From Geminicoccus harenae (GTDB lineage: Bacteria; Pseudomonadota; Alphaproteobacteria; Geminicoccales; Geminicoccaceae), in contig NZ_JABGCL010000002.1 of the NCBI RefSeq assembly GCF_019800005.1, forward strand, positions 186,001 to 250,000: DNA of 64,000 nucleotides. The letters run 5' to 3'. How positions within the stretch are numbered: position 1 is the stretch's first letter; every line of letters begins with the position of its first letter. The translations under genes were made by a program, and so were the position numbers. Below are positions 45,955 through 53,234 of the stretch, in pieces. The notes under the pieces are model-generated. The model did no database searches. It saw nothing but the letters and a program-made list of their open reading frames with translations, and was not told the DNA's origin.

Positions 45955-46364
45955 GCCTCGTGCTCGATTGCTCGATGGCGCTGTCCTGGTTCTTCGAGGA
46001 CGAGCGGACGCCGGCGGCCGACGCGGTGCTGGCGCAGGTCGCCGAGCACGGCGCGGTGGTGCCAGGCATCTGGCGGCTGGAAGTGGGCAATGCGCTGCAG
46101 GCTGCCGTGCGGCGCGGACGGGTCGATGCCACATTCCGGGACGCATCCATCAGCGATCTGGCCTTGCTCGACATCGTGACCGACCAGGAGACAGACGGGC
46201 ATGCGTGGGCGACGACGCTGCAGCTCAGCGACCGGTTCCGGCTGACCACCTACGACGCTGCCTATCTGGAGCTGGCCAGGCGGCGCGACCTGCCACTGGC
46301 TTCGCTGGATCGGGAACTGCGGACGGCGGCCCGCGTGGTGGGGACGGAACTGCTCGGGGAGTAG
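45951..46364 (+). CDS. VapC-type PIN-domain toxin
   Basis: A 137-residue PIN-domain ribonuclease. The acidic metal site is complete: Asp6 in VLDCSMALSW, Glu in IWRLEVGNAL, Asp in TTYDAAYLELA and Asp in LASLDRELRTAA. It starts at GTG 45951, coupled to the antitoxin. VapC toxins cut specific tRNAs or rRNA when the antitoxin is degraded. Here the pair is intact, so it is probably functional. Confidence 0.9.
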   Translation: MSLVLDCSMALSWFFEDERTPAADAVLAQVAEHGAVVPGIWRLEVGNALQAAVRRGRVDATFRDASISDLALLDIVTDQETDGHAWATTLQLSDRFRLTTYDAAYLELARRRDLPLASLDRELRTAARVVGTELLGE

Positions 46365-46387
46365 GCCCTGAGGTTGCGTCGGCCGGC

Positions 46388-46606
46388 CTAGAGGACCTGG
46401 TCGTCCTGGCCGCTGCGGTTGCTGTAGAACACGAGGCCCATCAGGACGATCCCGAGCACGCAGGTCAGGACGACGCCCAGGGTGAAGGCGATCCAGCCGT
46501 GCAGGCCGAGATTGATGTCGTCGAAGGCGCCCATGAGCCAGACGATGCCCATGACCAGGGCGATGAAGCCGATGCAGCCGGCGACGAACCCGCTCAACTG
46601 GCGCAT
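46388..46606 (-). CDS. Small two-helix membrane protein
   Basis: A 72-residue protein with two clear membrane helices (GCIGFIALVMGIVWLMGAF and FTLGVVLTCVLGIVLMGLVF), a short loop and a polar tail (RSGQDDQVL). It starts at ATG 46606 with GGAGC nearby. No family is recognised with confidence. It is convergent with the toxin gene. Confidence 0.6.
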   Translation of the reverse strand: MRQLSGFVAGCIGFIALVMGIVWLMGAFDDINLGLHGWIAFTLGVVLTCVLGIVLMGLVFYSNRSGQDDQVL

Positions 46607-46708
46607 CCGGATCGCTCCTCTTCCTGTGGGCCCGGGCCGTGGCTGGTGGGGTGGCCTAGCGCGGCATGTGGTGGCGGCGGGCGCTGGCCGGGCTGATCCG
46701 CGGGTCGT

Positions 46709-47068
46709 TCAGCCATCGGATGGCCTGCCCTGCTTTGCCTGCTCCTCGGCGCAGACGGCGAGCGCCAGCGCGGAATGGGCATAGGCGCCGCCGGCCCGCA
46801 TCTCGGCGGCGACCCAGATCGCCTCCATCAGTTCCTGAGGGGTGGCGCCGGCTTTCAGTGCCGCTTTGGTATGGCCCTTGATGCAGTAGGGGCACTGGGT
46901 CACGTGTGCCACGGCAACCGCGATCACCTGCTTCATCCGGGCAGACAGGGCGCCCTCGGCGAACACCTGGCGGCTGAACGCATCGAAGGCGGCCTGGGTT
47001 TCCGGCGTCAGGTCGCGGCGCTGCTGCGCGATCTCGCGGGTCGCCGCCGGATACATCGCATCTGCCAT
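46709..47068 (-). CDS. Carboxymuconolactone decarboxylase/AhpD-like protein
   Basis: A 119-residue protein of the CMD/AhpD family. The redox-type motif is QCPYCIKGHTKAALKAG, a C-x-x-C with the following His that in AhpD supports peroxidase or thiol exchange. MADAMYPAATREIAQQRRDL is a common start for this subfamily. GGAGG precedes ATG 47068. It is divergent from the remains of an Rrf2-type regulator, which elsewhere often controls such genes. Confidence 0.88.
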   Translation of the reverse strand: MADAMYPAATREIAQQRRDLTPETQAAFDAFSRQVFAEGALSARMKQVIAVAVAHVTQCPYCIKGHTKAALKAGATPQELMEAIWVAAEMRAGGAYAHSALALAVCAEEQAKQGRPSDG

Positions 47069-47197
47069 GGCTTTCCTCCGGGCTCGGGCCGCGCGCGGGT
47101 GACCCTGCATCCTCGGCTTCATTTGGGCCCGAGATGGTCAAAAGCAATATCTAGAATATATGTTTAAGGAGGCACCGCGTCCGGGGACGGAGCCACG

Positions 47198-47422
47198 ATG
47201 CGCCTGACGGTCCATGCCGACTATTCGCTGCGGATGCTGATCCATCTGGCGACCAGGCGCAGCAGTGCGGCCACCATCGCCGGGATCGCCGGTGCCTACG
47301 GAATCTCCAAGGCGCACCTGAACAAGGTCGCCTACGGGCCGGGCTTGGCCGGCTATGTCGGGACCGTGCGCGGCAAGGGCGGCGGGGCCTTCAATGAGCG
47401 AGGTAGCGGGAGGCGGGCATGA
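47198..47422 (+). pseudogene. Truncated Rrf2/NsrR-type regulator
   Basis: Only 74 codons. MRLTVHADYSLRMLIHLA, a helix-turn-helix (IAGIAGAYGISKAHLNKV) and GYVGTVRGKGGG match the first ~65 residues of Rrf2 regulators such as NsrR, which are ~140-160 residues. After GGG the frame loses similarity and stops, so the iron-sulfur cysteine loop is missing. It is probably a decayed gene; a DNA-binding-only remnant is possible. The A+T-rich stretch just upstream (47140-47170) is the promoter region shared with the AhpD-like gene. Confidence 0.65.
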
Positions 47423-47658
47423 CAGCGCGGGTTGCGGCGGAGCATGGGGCAGTCAAGCGGATCTGCCTGCCGGTGACGGCTGGGGATGGCGTGCGGGTCC
47501 TGGCCGACCGGCCATGGCAGCGGGGCGTGAGCAAGGCCGGGGCCGCGCCGGACGCATGGAACCGGGACGTGGTGTTGCGGGAGGTTCTGCCGGACGGCTC
47601 TGGCGGCCGGGCCGGGCGTGGAGCGATGCAGTCAATGATTGAGGAGACGATGCGATGA
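47419..47658 (+). pseudogene. Degenerate DUF488-family gene fragment
   Basis: The 79-codon frame includes VKRICLPVTAGDGVRVLADR followed by PWQRGVSKAGAA and DAWNRDV. These match the DUF488 core, I-x-x-A-x-x-P-x-x-x-D-G-x-R-V-L-V-D-R-x-W-P-R-G-x-S-K, and the L-D-x-W region. The expected Trp-Phe-Gly-His block and C-terminus are absent and the remainder is unrelated. It overlaps the end of the Rrf2 remnant and the start of the CBS gene, and reads as a relic. Confidence 0.5.
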
Positions 47659-48098
47659 TGCCTCAGCACGTGCTGGCCAGGGCGCGCGAGCGCCTGACGA
47701 CCATCGATGCGACCGCACCCGTGACCGAGGCGGCCGACCGCATGGCAAAGCCGCATGTCGACCTCGTGGTCGTGTGCGATTCGGACGGGCGGATGGTCGG
47801 GGTCGTGACGAAGACGAACATCGTCGGCCAGGTCAGGCAGTGCCTGGGCGGCGCCTGCACGACCAGTGTGGCGGACATCATGGTCCGGGACGTGGTGTCC
47901 TGCGGCCCGGACGGCTCCCTGCAGGACGTCTGGTCGGCGATGAAGGGCACCGGCCTCCAGCGCGTGCCGGTGGTCGACGGGCACGGGCGGCCGGTCGGGA
48001 TCATCTATGCGCGGGACGCCCTGCAGCACCTGCTGCGCGAGGTGGAGGACGAGGAGGCGCTGCTGCGGGACTATGTGCTGGGCATCGGCTACCGCTGA
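47655..48098 (+). CDS. CBS-domain pair protein
   Basis: A 147-residue protein with two CBS motifs: VDLVVVCDSDGRMVGVVTKT in the first half, and LQRVPVVDGHGRPVGIIYAR in the second. These bind adenosyl ligands such as AMP or ATP and act as energy sensors. A Cys-containing linker (CLGGACTTSVADIM) joins them. No effector domain is attached. ATG at 47655 or 47658, the two being adjacent. Confidence 0.88.
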   Translation: MMPQHVLARARERLTTIDATAPVTEAADRMAKPHVDLVVVCDSDGRMVGVVTKTNIVGQVRQCLGGACTTSVADIMVRDVVSCGPDGSLQDVWSAMKGTGLQRVPVVDGHGRPVGIIYARDALQHLLREVEDEEALLRDYVLGIGYR

Positions 48099-48164
48099 AG
48101 GGCGAACGGGCGCCCTTCCTGGCAGGAAGCTGGCCGGCGGGGCCGGCCAGCATGGTGGCAGGCC

Positions 48165-48674
48165 TCAGCCGGCCATCTGGTAGGAGGCGGCCGCGGCGCG
48201 GTGCATGGTGCGGGTGGCGAGCTGGGAAAGCTGCTCGCCGGCCTCGCGGCTCTCGCGCGCCGAGGTCTCGATGAAGTGCTGGTCGTGCTTGCGCTTCATG
48301 AAGACCGCGAACGGCGCCAGCGCACGGTAGCCGGCCTCGCGGTAGTGGGCGACGCGCTGGGCGACGGCGATCAGGCCGGCATCGCGCAGGTCCTGCTCCG
48401 GCATGCTCTCGATCAGGGCCTCGCTCGCCTCGCGGATGCAGGCGATCGGATCGGCGCCGGTGCTGACGGTCTCCTGGCCGAGCTCGCCCAGGATCTGCTC
48501 CAGCATGTGGCGCCGCTGCAGACCCTGCTCGACCCAGTCCCCGAAGATCTTGTCGAGATCCTTGTGCCCGGCGGCAGCGCGCAGGGTCGGCACCAGTTCA
48601 CAGAGCTGGCTCTCGCCGCAGAAAAGCTCCTGCAACTGCTGGGTGTAGAGATCTTCCAGGGTGTAGATCGACAA
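48165..48674 (-). CDS. DUF892/YciE-like ferritin-fold protein
   Basis: A 169-residue four-helix protein. IYTLEDLYTQQLQELFCGESQL is the first helix of the DUF892 (YciE/YciF) family. GHKDLDKIFGDWVEQGLQRRHMLEQI and QDLRDAGLIAVAQRVAHYREAGY hold the Glu and His residues typical of a di-metal ferritin-like site. Members are induced by stress; the function is unsettled. The start is TTG 48674 with AAGGA upstream. The frame extends to 48725 without family similarity. Confidence 0.83.
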   Translation of the reverse strand: MSIYTLEDLYTQQLQELFCGESQLCELVPTLRAAAGHKDLDKIFGDWVEQGLQRRHMLEQILGELGQETVSTGADPIACIREASEALIESMPEQDLRDAGLIAVAQRVAHYREAGYRALAPFAVFMKRKHDQHFIETSARESREAGEQLSQLATRTMHRAAAASYQMAG

Positions 48675-48918
48675 CGTTTCTGTCCTTCTTGGGCCAGGGC
48701 GGAACAATGACCGGCGGCCGCGCATCCTGCCCCCGCGCCAGGATCGGCTTCGGCGCAGGCAACGCGCAGTAACGTGCAGTGTTTTCGGGGATCCACCGGA
48801 ATCCAGTTCTGGATATGGCTACTGAAGCTGTATTATTCAATAGCTTGGTGGAGCCAAGGTTTTTCTTTTCATCTGTCTGGTGGACAGGGGCGCGACCGGC
48901 GGACGACGGGAGGGGAAA

Positions 48919-50400
48919 TCAGCGGAACGCCGGCTCGTCGAAGCTGCGCAGCTTGCGCGAATGGAGCCGGTCGGGGCCCTGCTCGCGCAGGAGCCGGATC
49001 GCCTCCAGCCCGACCAGCAAATGCTGCTCAACGCGCTGACGGTAGAACTGGTCGGCGGAGCCGCGCAGCTTGATCTCGCCGTGCAGCGGCTTGTCGGAGA
49101 CGCAGAGCAGCGTGCCGTAGGGGACGCGGAAGCGGAAGCCGTTGGTGGCGATGGTGGCGCTCTCCATGTCGACCGCGATGGTGCGCGACTGGGAGAGGCG
49201 CTCGAAGAACTCGTCGTAGCGCAGCTCCCAGTTGCGGTTGTCGGTGCTGGCGACCGTGCCGGTGCGCATCCTGGTCTTCTGGTCCAGGCCGGACAGGCCA
49301 GTGACGTTGGCCACCGCCTGCTGGAGGGCGACCTGGACCTCGGCGATCGGCGGGATCGGGACGAACGGCGGGACCTCGTCGTCCAGCACATGGTCGTCGC
49401 GGACATAGCCATGGGCCAGCACATAGTCGCCGAGCTGCTGGGATCGGCGCAGGCCGGCGCAATGGCCGAGCATCAGCCAGCAATGCGGGCGCAGCACCGC
49501 CAGATGGTCGGTGATGGTGCGGGCATTGCTGGGGCCGACCCCGATATTGACCAGCGTGATGCCGCGGCCATCGGGGCGGGTCAGGTGGTAGGCCGGCATC
49601 TGCGGCAGATGGGCCGGGGACGTGCCGGACGGCTCCCGGTCGGTCAGGCGCGGGTTGGGGGTGACGACGTTGCCGGGCTCGACCAGAAAATCGTACTCGT
49701 CGCCGTCCAGGATCTGCTTGCGGCCCCAGGTGACGAAGTGCTCGACATAGCGCTGGTAGTTGGTGAGCAGGATGAAGCGCTGCACCCAGCCGGGCGAGGT
49801 GCCGGTATAATGCGCGATCCGCGCCAGGCTGTAGTCGACCCGCTCGGCGGTGAACAAGGCCAATGGGCCCGGCCGGTCCTTGGCCCGCAGCGCCGTGCCG
49901 TTGGCGATCGCGTCGTCGGTGCGCGACAGGTCCGGCATCGGGAAGACGTGCTGGAGGCGGCGGCGCTGGACCTCGTCCAGGTTGGGCGGGATGTCCTCGG
50001 TCACGAAGGGGAGCGGGATCGGCCGGTCGCTCACCCCCACCACCACCGGCTGCTGGTGGTTCTCCATCAGGATGGCGAGCTGGTTGCGGTAATAGTCGCG
50101 GAAGAAGTCGGGGCGGGTCAGGGTGGTGCCGTAGATGCCGGGCTCGTGGAGCACGCCATAGGCGAGCCTGCCGTCGAGCGCCAGGTGATGGGCCTCGACC
50201 ACGATGCCGACGAACGGATAGCAGGCGTCGATCGGGCCGGGCTCCACGCCTCGGCCGAAGGCCTGCAGCGCATCGTGCAGTGCCTGCCGGGATTCTTGAT
50301 AGATCGCCTCGATCCGGGCCACCGCCTCGTTCGGATCATGAAACACGCTGGCGTGGCGGACGCCGAAGCCGCCGAACTGTTCCGCCAGATCCATCGCCAT
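48919..50400 (-). CDS. amn: AMP nucleosidase
   Basis: A protein of 493 residues from ATG 50400 (ATG 50445 adds 15). It hydrolyses AMP to adenine and ribose 5-phosphate, controlling adenylate pools. The N-terminal Amn-specific region (YQESRQALHDALQAF; GTTLTRPDFFRDYYRNQL) precedes the nucleoside-phosphorylase fold. This has LVNIGVGPSNARTITDHLAV, the LGHCAGLRRSQQLGDYVLA block, and AVDMESATIATNGFR, the ribose-binding M-E-S-A motif. Confidence 0.93.
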   Translation of the reverse strand: MAMDLAEQFGGFGVRHASVFHDPNEAVARIEAIYQESRQALHDALQAFGRGVEPGPIDACYPFVGIVVEAHHLALDGRLAYGVLHEPGIYGTTLTRPDFFRDYYRNQLAILMENHQQPVVVGVSDRPIPLPFVTEDIPPNLDEVQRRRLQHVFPMPDLSRTDDAIANGTALRAKDRPGPLALFTAERVDYSLARIAHYTGTSPGWVQRFILLTNYQRYVEHFVTWGRKQILDGDEYDFLVEPGNVVTPNPRLTDREPSGTSPAHLPQMPAYHLTRPDGRGITLVNIGVGPSNARTITDHLAVLRPHCWLMLGHCAGLRRSQQLGDYVLAHGYVRDDHVLDDEVPPFVPIPPIAEVQVALQQAVANVTGLSGLDQKTRMRTGTVASTDNRNWELRYDEFFERLSQSRTIAVDMESATIATNGFRFRVPYGTLLCVSDKPLHGEIKLRGSADQFYRQRVEQHLLVGLEAIRLLREQGPDRLHSRKLRSFDEPAFR

Positions 50401-50496
50401 GAGCTGCCTGCTGTCCTTGCCTGTCGCTGCGGTCTCACTTAGCACGGCCGGGTCGATCCCGCCGCATCTGCCGGCTCACGCCCTGCAACGAGACCC

Positions 50497-52293
50497 ATGG
50501 CCCCTCCGCTTCTGGCACTGCGCTCCGCCTCGCTCGGCCTCGGCCGCAAGCGCCTGTTCGACCAGCTCGACGTCTCGCTCGCCAAGGGCGAGCGGGTCTG
50601 CCTGATCGGCCGCAACGGTGCGGGCAAGTCCACGCTCCTGAAGGTGCTGGCCGGGATGGTCGAGCTGGATTCGGGCGAGCGCTTCCTCCAGCCGCGCACG
50701 GGAGTGAGCTATTTGCCGCAGGAGCCGGACTTCGGCGGGCACGCCACCGCGCTGTCCTTCGTCGCCGCCGCCCTGCCCGAGAGCGTCGACCCGCCGTTAC
50801 GCAAGGTGATGGCCGAGGCGGTGCTGGGGCGGCTCGGCATGGACCCGGAGCGGCCCACCGCCCCGCTCTCGGGCGGCGAGGCCCGGCGGATCTCGCTGGC
50901 GGCGGCGCTGGTGGTGGAGCCGGACGTGCTGCTGCTGGACGAGCCGACCAACCATCTGGACATCGCGTCGATCGAGTGGCTGGAGACGGAGCTGGCGGCG
51001 TTCCAAGGCGCGCTGGTGATCATCAGCCATGACCGGCGCCTGCTGGCGAACGTGTCGGCGGTCACCTGGTGGCTGGACCGGGCGAAGATCCGGGTCCACG
51101 ACCGGGGCTTTGCCGATTTCGAGAACTGGTCGGAGCAGGTGCTGGCCGAGGAGGAGGCCAATCTCTACCGGCTGCAGAAGCGGATCGAGGCGGAGGAGCA
51201 CTGGCTGCACCGCGGCGTTACCGCCAGGCGCAAGCGCAACATGGGGCGGCTGCGGCGCCTCCAGGATTTGCGCCAGCAGAAGCGCTCCTGGGTCGGGCGG
51301 ACCGGCAGCGTCGATCTGCGCATGGATGCCGGCCAGGCGTCGGGCACGCTGGTGATCGAGGCCAAGGCGATCAGCAAACGCTTCGGCGAGCGGGTGATCG
51401 TCCAGGACTTCTCGACCCGGATCCTGAAGGGTGACCGGGTCGGGCTGATCGGGCCGAACGGGGTGGGCAAGACCACGCTGCTCCGCATGCTCACCGGGGA
51501 ACTGGAGCCGGACAGCGGCCAAGTGCGGCTCGGCACCAATTTGACGCTGGCGCGGTTCGACCAGACCCGGGCGCAGCTCGATCCGGATGCCACGCCCTGG
51601 ACCACGCTCTGCCCGGAGGGCGGCGACCAGGTGAACGTGCTCGGCCGCTGGCAGCACGTGGTGGGCTATCTGCGCTCCTTCCTGTTCGAGGAGGAGCAGG
51701 CGCGCACGCCGATCCGGGTGCTCTCGGGCGGCGAGCGCAACCGGCTGCTGCTCGCCAAGATCCTAGCGGCACCCTCCAACCTGCTGGTGCTGGACGAGCC
51801 GACCAACGACCTGGACATGGACACGCTCGACCTGCTCCAGGAGACGCTGGACGGCTACGAGGGCACCGTGCTGGTGGTCAGCCACGACCGCGACTTCCTG
51901 GACCGGGTGGCGACCAGCACGATCGTGTTCGAGCCGGACGGCACGGTCCAGGAATATGCCGGCGGCTATTCCGACTGGCTGGTGCAGCGGGCAGCGCAGG
52001 AGCCGGCGGCGGCGAGCAGGGCTGCCCCGGAGAAGCCGAAATCGGAGCGGCCGAAGCGGCCGATGGAGACCAGGCTGCTGCGCGAGCTGGAGCGGCTGCC
52101 GGGCAAGATGGAGGCGGCCACGGCCGAGATCGCCAGGCTCGAGGAGAAGCTGGGCCAGGCGGACTTCTACCTGAAGGACCCGGACGGGTTCGCCAAGGTG
52201 AACGCCAGCGTCGAGGCCAAGCGTGCCGAGCTGGCGGCGATGGAGGAGCGCTGGCTGGAGCTGGAGACGATGAAGGAGGCGGCGGGCCTTTAG
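50497..52293 (+). CDS. uup: ABC-F family ATPase (Uup-like)
   Basis: A 598-residue protein with two ABC domains and no membrane segment. First domain: LIGRNGAGKSTLL, signature LSGGEARRISLAAAL, LLLDEPTNHLDI. Second: LIGPNGVGKTTLL, signature LSGGERNRLLLAKIL, LVLDEPTNDLDMDT. The linker is Arg-rich and contains ARRKRNMGRLRRL. A C-terminal coiled coil (residues ~515-598, ERLPGKMEAATAEIARLEE) is the Uup-type DNA/ribosome-binding tail. ABC-F proteins act on the ribosome or on branched DNA, and are not transporters. Confidence 0.93.
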   Translation: MAPPLLALRSASLGLGRKRLFDQLDVSLAKGERVCLIGRNGAGKSTLLKVLAGMVELDSGERFLQPRTGVSYLPQEPDFGGHATALSFVAAALPESVDPPLRKVMAEAVLGRLGMDPERPTAPLSGGEARRISLAAALVVEPDVLLLDEPTNHLDIASIEWLETELAAFQGALVIISHDRRLLANVSAVTWWLDRAKIRVHDRGFADFENWSEQVLAEEEANLYRLQKRIEAEEHWLHRGVTARRKRNMGRLRRLQDLRQQKRSWVGRTGSVDLRMDAGQASGTLVIEAKAISKRFGERVIVQDFSTRILKGDRVGLIGPNGVGKTTLLRMLTGELEPDSGQVRLGTNLTLARFDQTRAQLDPDATPWTTLCPEGGDQVNVLGRWQHVVGYLRSFLFEEEQARTPIRVLSGGERNRLLLAKILAAPSNLLVLDEPTNDLDMDTLDLLQETLDGYEGTVLVVSHDRDFLDRVATSTIVFEPDGTVQEYAGGYSDWLVQRAAQEPAAASRAAPEKPKSERPKRPMETRLLRELERLPGKMEAATAEIARLEEKLGQADFYLKDPDGFAKVNASVEAKRAELAAMEERWLELETMKEAAGL

Positions 52294-52402
52294 GCTTCGC
52301 TTTTGCGCTGCATCCAGACGGTGGCGAGCGGCGGGCTGGCTGGCCGGCTCGGTTGCGCTAGGATGGCGTGGTCCGAGTGGTCCCCGTCGAGGGAGGCAGA
52401 TC

Positions 52403-52963
52403 CTGGCCAAGACGACCCCTGCCCGCCTCCTGCTCCTTGCCATCGCCGCAGTCGCGCAATGCTGGCCCCTCGCCTGGGCGTCGTCAGCTTCGGCTGCCGG
52501 GCCGCGGCCGGTGGCGGTCTTTCCGGTCGAGTTCGCCGACACCAGCGGCGAGGCGCCCGGGGCAGATCGGACCGGGCGGATCGCCAGTACGACCGCGGAA
52601 CTGGCCGACCTGCTCGAGCAGTCGGGCAGGTATCGCGAGGTCGATCTGACGCCGGTCCGCCAGCGCCTGACGGCGGCGGGCCCGCTTCATCTCTGCGACG
52701 GCTGCTGGCTCGACCTGGCCCGCGAGACCGGTGCCAAAGTCGCTGCGGTCACGGTCGTGCACAAGATGTCGACGCTGGTGGCCTCGATCCATGTCTGGCT
52801 CGTCGATGTCGCGGCCGGGCAGGTCATCCGCGACGGGGCGGTCTCGCTGCGTGGCGATACCGACGAGGCCTGGCGGCGCGGCGTTCGCTATCTGGTCCAG
52901 AACGTCCTCCTGAAGGAGGACCCGGGCCATGTCTCGCGGTCGTCGCCATTTCCGGGCGGGTGA
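52403..52963 (+). CDS. Secreted DUF3280/DUF2380-like protein, probable CTG start
   Basis: The mature domain (AVFPVEFADTSGE, DLLEQSGRYREVDLTPV, LCDGCWLDLARETGAKVAAV, then GDTDEAWRRGVRYLVQN) matches the DUF3280/DUF2380 proteins often found near PQQ dehydrogenases (from memory). The first ATG or GTG in frame (52511) would remove the signal peptide. Reading back, a good signal sequence (ARLLLLAIAAVAQCWPLAWA) begins at CTG 52403, which has GGGAGG six bases upstream. I therefore propose CTG initiation, giving 186 residues. The two-propeller sugar dehydrogenase downstream fits a quinoprotein context. Confidence 0.7.
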   Translation: MAKTTPARLLLLAIAAVAQCWPLAWASSASAAGPRPVAVFPVEFADTSGEAPGADRTGRIASTTAELADLLEQSGRYREVDLTPVRQRLTAAGPLHLCDGCWLDLARETGAKVAAVTVVHKMSTLVASIHVWLVDVAAGQVIRDGAVSLRGDTDEAWRRGVRYLVQNVLLKEDPGHVSRSSPFPGG

Positions 52964-52986
52964 TGCGGCCGGGCAGGAAGTGAAAT

Positions 52987-53023
52987 CTGGCAGGAGGGAA
53001 GTACCGGAAACCCTGCCTGGCAG
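52987..53023 (+). terminator. Imperfect hairpin after the DUF3280-like gene
   Basis: CTGGCAGGAGGG, a 12-base loop, CCCTGCCTGGCAG, pairing with one mismatch and one bulge. It lies 24 bases after the stop. No T-run follows. The rest of 52964-53234 is less G+C-rich and holds the presumed promoter of the next gene. Confidence 0.35.
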
Positions 53024-53234
53024 ATCAATGAAAACCACCTTGCGCCAGATCAGGTGCAGTGCAAGCATGTCTATTGCAGCAGGTCTGATCACACTCGACG
53101 AAGTGAGAAATGATGCTGTGCCACGAATAGGGATGGCATCCGAGATGCGTGCCGTGACGCTTCCTCGGTGGGTGCGCGCATAGCTGATATCGGGTCAGTT
53201 CTTTCCTGCTGCTGGCACCGGTTGGAGGCCCGAC

